A stretch of 28,850 nt of DNA from CAZBBB01 sp964490005 (GCA_964490005.1 CAZBBB010000034.1:1-28850), one strand, 5' to 3'. Positions 15,259 through 23,693 are shown, numbered from the stretch's first letter. The notes: generated by a model from the sequence alone, not told the origin. Numbers and translations are program-made.

Positions 15259-17462
15259 GCGAGCACCCGCTCTTCGAGCCGGCCGATGCGGCGCGCCGCC
15301 CCGAGCCGGCCGGCGAGGACGCCGCGCAGAACCTCGTCGGCTCGCTGCTCGGGATCACCTTCCGCAACGAGGAGAACGGCTACACCGTCGCGCGCGTCCT
15401 CGTCGAGGGCCGCAAGGAGCCGGTGACGGCGGTGGGCGTGATGGCGGGCGTCGTCGAGGGCGACACCGTCGCGCTCGCCGGCCGCTGGGTGCTGCACCCG
15501 AGCTTCGGCCGGCAGCTGCAGGTCGAGCGCTGCGAACTGCGCCTGCCGCACGGGCGCGTCGGCCTGGTGCGCTTCCTCGGCGGCGGGCGCTTCCACGGCA
15601 TCGGGCCCGTCACCGCCGAGCGCATCGTCGACGCGCTGGGACCCGACGCGCTCGAGAAGATCGAGACGCAGCCCGCCGTGCTCGACCGCGTGCCGAACCT
15701 CAAGCGCGCGCAGAAGCAGGTCATCCTCGAGCAGTTGCACGAGCAGCGCGCGGCGGCCGAGGCGCTGGTGTTCCTCGTCGACCACGGCCTGGGGCCCGCG
15801 CACAGCCAGCGCGTCTGGCGGCGCTACCGCGAGGCGACCGTGGGTCTCGTGCGCGCCGACCCCTGGCGCCTCGCCGAAGACATCGTCGGCATCGGGTTCA
15901 AGACCGCCGACGCGCTCGCGCAGCGGCTCGGGCATGCGGTCGACGCGCCCGAGCGCGTGGCGGCCGGGCTGCTGCACCTGCTCGCGAGCGCCGCGCTCGA
16001 GGGCCATGTCGGCCTGCCGCGCGAGCTGCTCGCGGCCGAAGGCGCGCGCTTTCTCGGCGTCGACGAGACGCTCGTCGAGAGCGTGCTGCGCGAGACGCTG
16101 CAGACCGGCCGGCTGGTCGACGACGAACTCGTCTACCGGCCCGAGCTGCTCGCCGCCGAGAAGACCGTCGCGCTCGGCCTGCGGCGCCTGCTCGCCGTCG
16201 AGGAGCCGCTCGTGCCGCTCGACGCGGCCGCCGCCGTCGCGCTCTCCGAAGGGCGGCAGGGGCTGACGCTCTCCGAGGACCAGCGCCGCGCGCTCACGAC
16301 CGCCGTCGGCGGCCGGGTCTCGGTCATCACCGGCGGCCCCGGCGTCGGCAAGACGACCATCGTGCGCTGCCTCGTCGACCTGCTGCGCCAGCAGGAGCTG
16401 CGTGTGGCCCTCGCCGCGCCGACCGGCCGCGCCGCGCGACGCCTCGAGCAGGCCACCTCCGTGCCGGCCTCCACGCTGCACCGCCTGCTCGGCCTGCAGC
16501 CCGGCGCGCACGACCTGCTCGCGGTACCCGAGCACCCGCTCGAGGCCGACGTGCTGGTGGTCGACGAAGTCTCGATGGTCGACATCGCCCTCATGGCGGC
16601 CGTCGTGTCGGCGCTGCCCGACGGCGCGGGGCTGATCCTCGTCGGGGACGTCGATCAGCTCCCCTCGGTGGGCCCCGGCGCCGTTCTCGCCGGCTGCATC
16701 GGGAGCGGCGTCGTGCCCGTCGCGCGACTCGGCACGATCTTCCGGCAGGCCGAGCACGGCGGCATCGTGCGCGTCGCGCACCAGCTCAACGCCGGCGAGG
16801 CGCCCGAGTTCGACGAAGGCCCCGACGGCGAGGCCTTCTTCGTCGAGCGCGACCACGCCCCCGCCGCGCTGGCGGCGATCACGCAGCTCGTCGTCGAGCG
16901 CATCCCGCGGCGCTTCCGCCTGCACCCGCTGCGCGACGTGCAGGTGCTCACGCCCATGCACGGCGGGCCGCTCGGCACCGTCGCGCTCAACGACGCGCTG
17001 CGCGCGGCGCTCAACCCCGCCGCCGAGGGCCGCCCCGAGATCACGCGCTTCGGGCGCCTGTACCGCCAAGGCGACAAGCTCATGCAGGTGCGCAACAACT
17101 ACGACCTGAACGTCTTCAACGGCGACATCGGCGTGCTCGCGCGCCTCGATCTCGACGCGCAGGGCCTCGACGTCGACTTCGACGGGCGCCGCGTGCACTA
17201 CGAGCTCGACGACCTCGACCAGCTCGAGCCGGCCTACGCGATCACCTGCCACAAGAGCCAGGGCAGCGAGTTCCCCGCGGTCGTGCTCGCGCTGACTTCG
17301 GCCCACCACGTCATGCTGCGCCGCAACCTCGTCTACACCGCCTTCACGCGGGCCCGCAGGGCGCTCGTCGCCGTCGGGCAGCTGCGCGCGCTCGCGAAGG
17401 CGGCCGCGACGGTCGACACCGGCGCGCGGCACGGGCGCCTCGCGGAGCGGCTGAGGGGCTAG
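15255..17462 (+). CDS. recD2: RecD2-type ATP-dependent DNA helicase
   Basis: A 735-residue superfamily 1B 5'-3' DNA helicase of the RecD2 (RecBC-independent) type, acting in DNA repair. The N-terminal OB-like region (ITFRNEENGYTVARV, about 34-48) and the helix-hairpin-helix segment (FHGIGPVTAERIVDALG, VGIGFKTADALAQRLG) are those of RecD2, not of RecD from RecBCD. Walker A is GGPGVGKTT at 360-368, Walker B VVDEVS at 435-440 and motif III GDVDQLPSVGPG at 464-475. Motifs V and VI are AITCHKSQGSEFPAVV and VYTAFTRARRALV near the C-terminus. The length matches the family. The start is GTG at 15255, overlapping the radical SAM stop; there is no Shine-Dalgarno sequence, so expression probably depends on coupling. 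The stop at 17462 is 28 nt from the convergent FG-GAP gene. Confidence 0.93.
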   Translation: MSEHPLFEPADAARRPEPAGEDAAQNLVGSLLGITFRNEENGYTVARVLVEGRKEPVTAVGVMAGVVEGDTVALAGRWVLHPSFGRQLQVERCELRLPHGRVGLVRFLGGGRFHGIGPVTAERIVDALGPDALEKIETQPAVLDRVPNLKRAQKQVILEQLHEQRAAAEALVFLVDHGLGPAHSQRVWRRYREATVGLVRADPWRLAEDIVGIGFKTADALAQRLGHAVDAPERVAAGLLHLLASAALEGHVGLPRELLAAEGARFLGVDETLVESVLRETLQTGRLVDDELVYRPELLAAEKTVALGLRRLLAVEEPLVPLDAAAAVALSEGRQGLTLSEDQRRALTTAVGGRVSVITGGPGVGKTTIVRCLVDLLRQQELRVALAAPTGRAARRLEQATSVPASTLHRLLGLQPGAHDLLAVPEHPLEADVLVVDEVSMVDIALMAAVVSALPDGAGLILVGDVDQLPSVGPGAVLAGCIGSGVVPVARLGTIFRQAEHGGIVRVAHQLNAGEAPEFDEGPDGEAFFVERDHAPAALAAITQLVVERIPRRFRLHPLRDVQVLTPMHGGPLGTVALNDALRAALNPAAEGRPEITRFGRLYRQGDKLMQVRNNYDLNVFNGDIGVLARLDLDAQGLDVDFDGRRVHYELDDLDQLEPAYAITCHKSQGSEFPAVVLALTSAHHVMLRRNLVYTAFTRARRALVAVGQLRALAKAAATVDTGARHGRLAERLRG

Positions 17463-17490
17463 GCGCGCCCGATGGCACGCGCAGATCTCC

Positions 17491-19215
17491 TCATGGCGCG
17501 CGGGCCCTCAGGCCGTTCGTCGCGGCCCAGCCCGCAGGGCCTGCGGCATCGACGATCCATGTCTGCAAATACAGTTCCGTGCCCGAGGGCACGCCTGGCG
17601 GCCATCGATCACTCAACGTGAGCTTGCCCGCTGCCGGGTTGACCAGCCAGATGACGAGATCGGCGCTGGGAACGAGCACGCCGCCCTTGAAGGGCAATCC
17701 GAGCGCACTCACCCCCGCGACCAGAGCGCTCGCAGCGCCACCCAGGACCGAGTCGAGCACGACGCCGATCTCGGTCGCAGGCGACAACGAGCCGGTCCCG
17801 AGCAGGCACGGAGTGCCGTTCGAGCCCGGGAGGGCCGCGTCCATGAACAACCACGGATTCTCCGCCATCGCGAAGACCGTCACCGCGCCGGTCGAAATGG
17901 ATGCGCTGGACGCGGCATCGAACGTGAATGTGCCCAACTTCGCGACGAGGGCATGCCCCTCGGTGAGCATGAGTGCCTCTCCGAACCGGTCGCCGCCGAG
18001 TACGGGCGATGGCTTCCATCCGATCACCGGCAACCAGCGAGGCGTCGTCGACGTGTCTTGGTCGAGGTGGAAGACATACGCGGCGCCCTCGCCAGAAACG
18101 CCGTGTTCCGGTGCGCCGACCAAGAGCGTGTCGCCACGCAGGGCGACAGCTGTCCCGAACTCATCTCCAAATGGATCGGGATCTGGCGAGACGATCGTGG
18201 CGGTGTGGATCCACGCATCGTCCATCGGGTCGGCAGGCGTCCCGCCGTCGTCGAAGCGGTACACGAATGCTGCCTCCCAAGCACCGATGAGCAGATTGTC
18301 GCCATCCAAGTCGAGAGCAAAGCCAAATACCCATGCTGGATACCCTGGCGGAGGAACGATCTTCGCCTGCTCGACCCACGTGTCATCGCCCGGGTCCGGC
18401 GTGCCCGCGTCCTCCAGCCGGAAGTCGTAGACCGTCCCCGTGGGGCCGGCAAAGCGAGCCCCGACCAGCAGCCGATCGCTTCTGAGCTCGAGCGCACGTC
18501 CGAAATTGTTGTCGACGCTCGTGCCGGTATCACTCGCCACGAGGATCGACTCGAGAGCCCAACTGTCGTCGCTGGGGTCGGAGGGCGTACCGCCGTCCTG
18601 GTGGCGGAATGTGTGTACCTGACCATGGACAGGGAGTCCCGCCACGATGCCGGTCGGCACGCCGATCGCCAAGCGATCGCCGTACAGTGCGACCGCCGTC
18701 CCGAAGAGTTTCGCTGACTGAAGCGGCACGGCACTCAGCGTCGCTTCCAGAGTCCACGAGTCGTCGATGGGGTTGCCGAGCAGTGCGTTGTCCTCGCGCC
18801 TGTAGACGTAGACACGACCTTCCGAGGGCAGGCCGAAGGTTGGAGAGCCCACGACGAGATGATCGCCGTCCATCGACACGCTCCTGCCGTACCCATCGCC
18901 GGCAAGCCCCGGCGTGGGCAGGATCGACTGCAGCACATAGTCATCATCGGTCGGATCGAAAGGCGTTCCATTCGTCGTGCGAACGTAGATCGAGACGAAG
19001 TTCCTGGCGCCCACGACGAGTTCGTCCTCGTCGGCGGCGAGGGCTTGTCCGAAGCTGTCCCCGCCGGAGGGAACGAATGCCTCGAACTGCAGCAGTCGGC
19101 ACTGCGCCACGGCCGGCTGCGACAGCAACCCTGCCTGCGCGAGAACACCAAGGATCGCAACGGTTCCCGCAAACCCGAACCGACGCCGACTCGAATCCCG
19201 TTCCGGGGTTCTCAC
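17491..19215 (-). CDS. Exported FG-GAP (integrin-alpha-like) propeller protein with C-terminal planctomycete module
   Basis: A 574-residue exported protein. The N-terminus SRRRFGFAGTVAILGVLAQ has a twin-arginine-like SRRxF sequence before the hydrophobic segment and an AVAQ cleavage site, so either Tat or Sec export is possible. Residues 45-400 hold about seven blades with recurrent FG(x)A(L/V)(x)(L/D)(x)GD(x)L(L/V)(I/V)GA cores (DSFGQALAADEDELVVGA, NNFGRALELRSDRLLVGA, DEFGTAVALRGDTLLVGA). They are joined by YVYRREDNAL-type linkers, as in FG-GAP proteins that carry no calcium loop. The last 110 residues (GTPCLLGTGSLSPATEIG through LYLQTWIVDAAGPAGW) look like the C-terminal module of many planctomycete secreted proteins. 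GTG start at 19215 with GGAGG 9 nt upstream. Codon choice is clearly less GC-biased than in recD2. The ligand is unknown. Confidence 0.8.
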   Translation of the reverse strand: MRTPERDSSRRRFGFAGTVAILGVLAQAGLLSQPAVAQCRLLQFEAFVPSGGDSFGQALAADEDELVVGARNFVSIYVRTTNGTPFDPTDDDYVLQSILPTPGLAGDGYGRSVSMDGDHLVVGSPTFGLPSEGRVYVYRREDNALLGNPIDDSWTLEATLSAVPLQSAKLFGTAVALYGDRLAIGVPTGIVAGLPVHGQVHTFRHQDGGTPSDPSDDSWALESILVASDTGTSVDNNFGRALELRSDRLLVGARFAGPTGTVYDFRLEDAGTPDPGDDTWVEQAKIVPPPGYPAWVFGFALDLDGDNLLIGAWEAAFVYRFDDGGTPADPMDDAWIHTATIVSPDPDPFGDEFGTAVALRGDTLLVGAPEHGVSGEGAAYVFHLDQDTSTTPRWLPVIGWKPSPVLGGDRFGEALMLTEGHALVAKLGTFTFDAASSASISTGAVTVFAMAENPWLFMDAALPGSNGTPCLLGTGSLSPATEIGVVLDSVLGGAASALVAGVSALGLPFKGGVLVPSADLVIWLVNPAAGKLTLSDRWPPGVPSGTELYLQTWIVDAAGPAGWAATNGLRARAP

Positions 19216-19442
19216 GACACCTGTCCTCCCGTGAGGAACGCACAGCGTACGCCGCTTCTGCCAACCTGGCTACGCCGAACATAGTCGCGCGATGCTTGGG
19301 CCTCGATCACGCGGCTCGCCTGCGACCGTATCCTGAATCGCTTCGGCCCGCTGCGTCCTCGCTGTTTCTTCCTCCTCACTCAGCGTGGCGTCGGGCGGCA
19401 CGAAGGGATCGCCCGGAGCGCCCCACTCCCTACAATCCCCCG
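19216..19442. other. Divergent intergenic region, FG-GAP gene / amidohydrolase
   Basis: This 227-nt stretch carries the Shine-Dalgarno GGAGG of the minus-strand FG-GAP gene (about 19225-19229) and the TACAAT of the plus-strand amidohydrolase at its right end. A possible TATGTT -10 for the minus-strand gene lies near 19280, without a good -35. I see no small gene or repeat. Confidence 0.4.
19431..19436 (+). promoter_or_regulatory. Start-proximal -10 element (TACAAT) of the amidohydrolase gene
   Basis: TACAAT ends exactly 6 nt before the ATG at 19443, the spacing expected if transcription starts at the A of the start codon. No Shine-Dalgarno sequence is present and no TTGACA-like -35 is seen. 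Confidence 0.5.
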
Positions 19443-20768
19443 ATGCCGACCCTGCTCCTCTCGCTGTGCCTGTGGTTCCCCCAGGATGCTCCCGAGCTCA
19501 CGGTCTTCGTGCACGCGACGGTCGTGCCGATGGATGCCGAGCGCGTGCTGGCCGACCACTCGGTCGTGGTGCGCGGTGATCGCATCGAGGCGCTCGGGCC
19601 GAGCGACGCGCTCGCGGTGCCGGAGGGCGCGCGCGTCGTCGATGCGGGCGGGCGCTGGCTCATGCCGGGACTGACCGACATGCACGTGCACAGTTGGGCC
19701 GAGTCGGAGCAGACGCTGTTCCTCGCGCACGGCGTCACCAGCGTGCGCAACATGTTCGGCAGCGAGCTGCATCTGGCCTGGCGCGCGGAAATCGCGTCGG
19801 GCGCGCGGCTCGGGCCGACGTTCGTGACGGCGGGCCCCATCGTCGACGGCGACCCGCCGGTCTGGCCGGGCAGCCGCGTCGTGGCGAGCGCCGAGGACGG
19901 GCGCGCGGCCGTGCTGGAGCAGGTCGCGGCCGGCTACGACTTCATCAAGGTCTACAACCGCGTGCCGGCCGAGGCCTACGCCGCGATCGTCGCGACGGCG
20001 AAGGAGCAGGGCATCCCGGTCGACGGCCACGTCCCCGACGCGGTCGGGCTCGACGGCGTCCTCGCCGCGGGGCAGCGCACGATCGAGCACTGCGCGGGCT
20101 ACGAGCTGCCGCTGTGCGCGGACGGCGCCGGCATCGACGGCTCGTCCTTCGCGTCGCGCCTGAGCGCCTGGGAGCACGTCGACGACGGGAAGCTCGCGAC
20201 GCTCGTCGAGCGCACGCGGCAGGCCGGCGTCTTCAACTGCCCCACGCTCGTCGTGATGCAGAAGTGGATGAGCAAGGACGAGAGCCTCGAGGAGCTGAAG
20301 CGCCCGGTGATGCGCTACGTCGGCCGGCAGACGCTCATGAGCTGGGGCTTCATGGCGAGCCGCTCGGCGCCGCTGGCGCCGGTCGCGCGCGCCGGGCACG
20401 CCGGCCGCCTGCGCTTCGTGCAGGCCCTGCACGAGGGCGGCGCGGGCCTGCTGCTCGGCACCGACGCCGGCAACCCCTGGGTCGTCGCCGGCGCCTCGCT
20501 GCACGAAGAACTCGCGTTGCTCGTGCAGGCCGGGCTCTCGCCGTACCAGGCGCTGCGCGCCGGCACGAGCGAGGCGGCGCGCTGCCTCGGACGGGCGCAC
20601 GAGTTCGGCACGATCGCGCCGGGCCTGCGCGCCGACCTGCTGCTGCTCTCCGCCGACCCGCTCGCGGATGTCGGCAACGCCGCGCGCATCGACGGCGTCA
20701 TGGCGCGTGGCCGCTGGCTGCCCGCCGACGAGCTGCGCGCCCACCTCGCCGCGCTGGTCGGGCGCTGA
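19443..20768 (+). CDS. Amidohydrolase-superfamily metal-dependent hydrolase
   Basis: A 441-residue metal-dependent hydrolase of the imidazolonepropionase/prolidase-like amidohydrolase group, which often cleaves cyclic or peptide amide bonds. The expected metal ligands are all visible: HVH at 81-83, Lys169 (FIKVY) as the candidate carbamylated lysine bridging two metals, His196 (DGHVPD), His216 (IEHCAGY) and Asp341 (LGTDAGNPW). The last helix ends with the usual GTIAPGLRADLLLLSADPL. The N-terminus MPTLLLSLCLWFPQDAP could be a short, weak signal peptide; the protein may be exported as many planctomycete relatives are. The ATG at 19443 is fixed by a -10-like hexamer 6 nt before it; no alternative start is nearby. 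The substrate cannot be read from the sequence. It converges on the DUF1289 gene with 6 nt between stops. Confidence 0.9.
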   Translation: MPTLLLSLCLWFPQDAPELTVFVHATVVPMDAERVLADHSVVVRGDRIEALGPSDALAVPEGARVVDAGGRWLMPGLTDMHVHSWAESEQTLFLAHGVTSVRNMFGSELHLAWRAEIASGARLGPTFVTAGPIVDGDPPVWPGSRVVASAEDGRAAVLEQVAAGYDFIKVYNRVPAEAYAAIVATAKEQGIPVDGHVPDAVGLDGVLAAGQRTIEHCAGYELPLCADGAGIDGSSFASRLSAWEHVDDGKLATLVERTRQAGVFNCPTLVVMQKWMSKDESLEELKRPVMRYVGRQTLMSWGFMASRSAPLAPVARAGHAGRLRFVQALHEGGAGLLLGTDAGNPWVVAGASLHEELALLVQAGLSPYQALRAGTSEAARCLGRAHEFGTIAPGLRADLLLLSADPLADVGNAARIDGVMARGRWLPADELRAHLAALVGR

Positions 20769-20782
20769 GGCGCCTCAGCGCC
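20761..20782. terminator. Perfect 22-bp palindrome spanning two convergent stop codons
   Basis: The sequence starts GGCGCTGAGGC and is its own reverse complement over 22 bp. It contains the TGA stops of both the amidohydrolase (20766-20768) and the DUF1289 gene (20777-20775). As RNA it would form a 9-bp stem with a GCGC loop on either strand. No T-run follows, so a bidirectional terminator is possible but not certain. Confidence 0.5.
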
Positions 20783-21011
20783 CCGCGCGTCGCCGGGCGG
20801 CCGCGCGCGCCACGATCTCCGCGCGCTGCTGCTCGTCGCAGGCCGTCCAGCAGATGATCTCGTCCATCAGCCGGTGACAGCCGCGGCAGAGCTGCGCGTC
20901 GTCGAGCACGCACACGCCGGTGCAGGGGCTCGCGACGCCGGCGGACGACGCGCCGCGCGACGGCGTCTCGCCGTCGAATGCTCCCCACAGTGCGCGCCGC
21001 CGCCGAGCCAT
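20775..21011 (-). CDS. Small DUF1289 Cys-rich protein
   Basis: A 78-residue protein matching DUF1289. Four cysteines are at positions 30, 34, 42 and 45 in SPCTGVCVLDDAQLCRGC, followed by HRLMDEIICW and a charged helix EQQRAEIVARAAARRR. The cysteine pattern suggests a bound metal, probably zinc or an Fe-S cluster; the function of the family is not known. The start ATG at 21011 is chosen because a TAGACT element lies 10 nt before it; a GTG at 21101 would add 30 unlike residues. The gene is on its own between the amidohydrolase (convergent) and the GT2 gene (same strand, 97 nt upstream). Confidence 0.82.
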   Translation of the reverse strand: MARRRRALWGAFDGETPSRGASSAGVASPCTGVCVLDDAQLCRGCHRLMDEIICWTACDEQQRAEIVARAAARRRAGR

Positions 21012-21021
21012 GTCGCGTGCG

Positions 21022-21027
21022 AGTCTA
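21022..21027 (-). promoter_or_regulatory. Start-proximal -10 element (TAGACT) of the DUF1289 gene
   Basis: Within CGCTAGACTCGCACG on the minus strand (21030-21016), which matches the HAD gene element CGCTAGAATCGCACG at 14 of 15 bases. TAGACT ends 10 nt before the ATG at 21011. There is no Shine-Dalgarno sequence. Confidence 0.5.
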
Positions 21028-21048
21028 GCGGCCCGTGCGCGGGCCGTC

Positions 21049-21068
21049 GCGGGAGCAGATTGCTCCGC
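21049..21068 (-). terminator. Small hairpin after the GT2 gene
   Basis: Arms GCGG(G)AGCA and TGCTCCGC form an 8-bp stem with one bulged G and a 3-nt loop, about 40 nt past the glycosyltransferase stop. There is no T-run on the minus-strand side, so terminator function is doubtful. Confidence 0.25.
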
Positions 21069-21107
21069 TTTGACTCCTGCCGCGTCGGTCAGGTGAGGCA
21101 CGCGCGA

Positions 21108-22343
21108 TCACGCGCGCGGCACGTCGCCGCGCCAGCCGCGCTCCCAGCCGTAGCCTTCCCGGATCAGCGCCGCCGGATGGAAGGTGCCGCGCCACAGCAC
21201 GCCGCCGCGTCGTGCCCCCACCCAGCCGGCGCGCGCCACGATCCAGACCAGCAGCAGCGCGCCCAACGGCAGCAGCAGCGCGCCGAGCAGCGGCCGGCGC
21301 ACCCACCGCGCGCCGACGAGCGCCGCGAGCAGATTGGAGCCGAGCGTCGCCGCGCCGAGCCACGCGAGCCACGGCGGCCCGGGGAGCAGCACGGCCGCCC
21401 AGGGCAGCACCTCCAGCGCGAGCAGCCCGAGCGCGAGCGCGTACAGGCGCCAGGCCTCGCAGCGCGCGCCGTGTCCGTAGAGGCCCTTCTCCAGGCCGCG
21501 CGCGAGCGCGCCGACCGACGCGTACCAGTGCAGCCCCGCCAGGCCGCGCCCGACGGCGAGCCCGGCGCGCGCGCCCGAGGCCTTGAGCGCCTCGGCGAGC
21601 GCCACGTCGTCGCCGACGGCGAGTCGCACGCGCCGCAGGCCGCCGATGCGCTCGAGCGCCGAGCGGCGCACGAGGTTGAAGGCGCCGACGCCGACGGCGG
21701 CGCGCGAGCGCGGATCGCCGACGCTCCAGGCGCGCGTCGCGAGCAGGAACAGCCGGCCGAAGGCGGCGAGCGTCGCCTGCAGCGCCGCGCCGCGCGACCA
21801 CAGGTCGGGCAGCACGGCGAGATGGTCCCAGCCGCGCGCCTCGGCCAGCGCGACCGCCCGGCGCAGCGCGCCCGGAGCGAGGTGCACGTCGGCGTCGGTG
21901 AAGAGCACCCAGTCGCCGCGCGCGACCTCCAGTCCGCGCTGCAGGGCCCGGGTCTTGCCCAACCACCCTTCGGGCAGCTCGCCCAGATGCACGACGCTCA
22001 CCCGCTCGTCGCGCGCCGCCAGCGCGTCGGCGAGCGCGCCCGTGCCGTCCGTCGAGCGATCGTCGACGAGCACGAGCTGCAGGTCGGGGTAGCCGCTCGC
22101 CAGGCGGCTCTCGGCGGCCGACAGCAGCGACTCGGCCTCGTCGCGCGCCGGAACGACGATCGAGAGCGAGGGCCAGCGCGGCGGATCGGGACAGCTCGCG
22201 GTCTCGAGCACCGCGACGCGCCGCAGCAGGAGCAGGCCCGCCGGCAGGCAGGCCAGCCAGAACAGGCACGCCGCGGCCGCCGCGATCGTCCCCCCGATCT
22301 CCCCCGGCGACATGGCCCCGACCGCGCTCATCTCGGCTACCAT
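21108..22343 (-). CDS. Membrane-associated family 2 glycosyltransferase
   Basis: A 411-residue inverting GT-A glycosyltransferase held in the inner membrane. One helix lies at about 15-40 (AAAAACLFWLACLPAGLLLL). The GT2 domain follows with SIVVPARDEA, LVDDRSTDGT (Asp94-Asp95), FTDADVHL (DxD at 150-152, metal and nucleotide-sugar binding) and GDDVALAEALKASGA as the acceptor/base region. Two or three helices end the protein (LYALALGLLALEVLPWAAVLL, then LLGALLLPLGALLLVWIV). The arrangement resembles HpnB- and CrtQ-like enzymes that glycosylate hopanoids, carotenoids or other lipids, but no lipid-biosynthesis gene is adjacent, so the acceptor is open. The start is uncertain among in-frame ATGs at 22343, 22331 and 22313; none has a clear Shine-Dalgarno sequence. 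It is divergent from the unknown exported protein at 22464. Confidence 0.85.
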   Translation of the reverse strand: MVAEMSAVGAMSPGEIGGTIAAAAACLFWLACLPAGLLLLRRVAVLETASCPDPPRWPSLSIVVPARDEAESLLSAAESRLASGYPDLQLVLVDDRSTDGTGALADALAARDERVSVVHLGELPEGWLGKTRALQRGLEVARGDWVLFTDADVHLAPGALRRAVALAEARGWDHLAVLPDLWSRGAALQATLAAFGRLFLLATRAWSVGDPRSRAAVGVGAFNLVRRSALERIGGLRRVRLAVGDDVALAEALKASGARAGLAVGRGLAGLHWYASVGALARGLEKGLYGHGARCEAWRLYALALGLLALEVLPWAAVLLPGPPWLAWLGAATLGSNLLAALVGARWVRRPLLGALLLPLGALLLVWIVARAGWVGARRGGVLWRGTFHPAALIREGYGWERGWRGDVPRA

Positions 22344-22463
22344 GGCGACCGATCCACGGACCTCGGGCTCAGGCCCGCGCCCCCGCCCGGTCGATACGCT
22401 TCGACGGGCCGCCGACGCGGAGAAGCTGGCCCCGCAGTATCGGACATCGCCGGGAGGGAGTGC

Positions 22464-23693
22464 ATGCGCGCATCTCGATTCCTCAGTTGTGCCCTCGCGT
22501 GGTTGCTGGTCGCGCCGATCTCGGCCGCGCAGAAGGGCCTGCCCGTCATCGGCGACTACGCCTGGGGGCAGATCGGCGGCTCGACGGTGGGCAGCGACTG
22601 CGCGGCCGACGGGCTCGACCTGCACGGCTGGGTCGGCACGGCCAGCTTCGACGGCGTGTCCACCGTGCGCTTCTCCGGCGTGCGCCACACCGTGTGCGCG
22701 CTCGGCACGAGTTCGGTGCCCGTCGACGCGAGCGGCTTCTACGGCCTGGCGCTCGACGGCACAGTCATCATCGACATGCTCTCGGGAGACGACGTCGGGT
22801 TCACGACGGCGAACTTCCACGCCACGCAGGACGTGGAGGTCATCGTCGGCGGCGGCGACGACTACCCCGCGGCGCGGCCCTTCGCCGCCATCATGACCAA
22901 GCGCCCCGCCTTCGCCGCGGCCGGCGCGGCGCCGGCCTACCACCAGACCTCGTCCGTCGCTCCCGCGCCGTCGAGCCTGGGCAGCGGGGTCGCCCCCGTC
23001 ATACCGAGCGATCGCTATCACCTGGCGCGCATCGGCCAGCAGAACGGGCCGCGCGGCCCGGGCTCGCACACCGACATCGGCTCGCTCTTCGTCAGCCCGG
23101 GCGGCTCGTTCTACGAGGAGACCGATCGGCACGTCATCAGCGCGCTGCACGGCACCAAGGACGAGGCGCACGCCGCGATCGGTTCGATCACCACGCTCGG
23201 CGACGGCACGGTCTTCGTGTCGCCCGGCGGCGGCGAGGGCGGCATCACGGCCGACGGCGACGTGCTGTTCTGGCTGCTCGTCAAGAGCAACCGCATCTCG
23301 CTGACCGTCGCGGCGCGGCAGGGCGTCGACGAGCCCGACACGATCCTCGACGGCGCGTGGCGCTACGGCTTCTACTCGATGCACGAGCCGCAGACGCTCA
23401 CCTGCATCCTGTCGGGCGGCGGGCCGATCGACTTCGACGTGCCGAACCAGACCTGGTCGCGCACGGCCGACATGGTCGTGTGCATGGTCGACGAGTGCGT
23501 GCCCGCACCGTGGGTCGCGGCCGGCACCTTCACGATGCCGCACTGCGGCGTGGCGCTGCTCGTCGATCCCGACCGTCCGGCCGAATACCCCGGCGCGGTC
23601 GGCGCGGGCGGCCGGCTGTTCATGCTGACCACGACGGCGCCCGAGACCACCGTCTTCGGACTGTTCGTGCGGCCCTGGCCGCTGCCCTTCTGA
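22464..23693 (+). CDS. Exported protein of unknown function
   Basis: A 409-residue protein with a signal peptide (RASRFLSCALAWLLVAPISAAQ, likely cut near SAA). I do not recognise it. The mature part is rich in Gly, Asp and Val and looks mostly beta: DLHGWVGTASFDGVSTVRFSG, then GLALDGTVIIDMLSGDDVGF, and later TVFVSPGGGEGGITADGDVLFWLLV. A Pro/Ser/Ala-rich, probably flexible linker lies at about 155-185 (SSVAPAPSSLGSGVAPVIPS). Several scattered cysteines could form disulfides outside the cytoplasm. GGAG sits 7 nt before the ATG at 22464, so this start is well supported. It stands alone between the divergent GT2 gene and the convergent HAD gene (22 nt between stops). Confidence 0.75.
   Translation: MRASRFLSCALAWLLVAPISAAQKGLPVIGDYAWGQIGGSTVGSDCAADGLDLHGWVGTASFDGVSTVRFSGVRHTVCALGTSSVPVDASGFYGLALDGTVIIDMLSGDDVGFTTANFHATQDVEVIVGGGDDYPAARPFAAIMTKRPAFAAAGAAPAYHQTSSVAPAPSSLGSGVAPVIPSDRYHLARIGQQNGPRGPGSHTDIGSLFVSPGGSFYEETDRHVISALHGTKDEAHAAIGSITTLGDGTVFVSPGGGEGGITADGDVLFWLLVKSNRISLTVAARQGVDEPDTILDGAWRYGFYSMHEPQTLTCILSGGGPIDFDVPNQTWSRTADMVVCMVDECVPAPWVAAGTFTMPHCGVALLVDPDRPAEYPGAVGAGGRLFMLTTTAPETTVFGLFVRPWPLPF

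Noticed and set aside
15114..17432. A 772-codon minus-strand open frame opposite recD2
   Set aside because: It is antisense to a clear RecD2 helicase and has no recognisable motif.
19380..20744. A 454-codon minus-strand open frame opposite the amidohydrolase
   Set aside because: It is rich in Arg, Ala and His, without motifs; the plus-strand frame has a complete set of metal ligands.
21012..21101. A longer start for the DUF1289 gene at GTG 21101
   Set aside because: The added 30 residues are unlike the family, and a TAGACT element sits properly before the ATG at 21011.
21101..21118. A CGCGCG-ATCA-CGCGCG hairpin at the end of the GT2 gene
   Set aside because: Runs of CG are frequent by chance in this DNA, and it lies over the stop codon without any other terminator feature.
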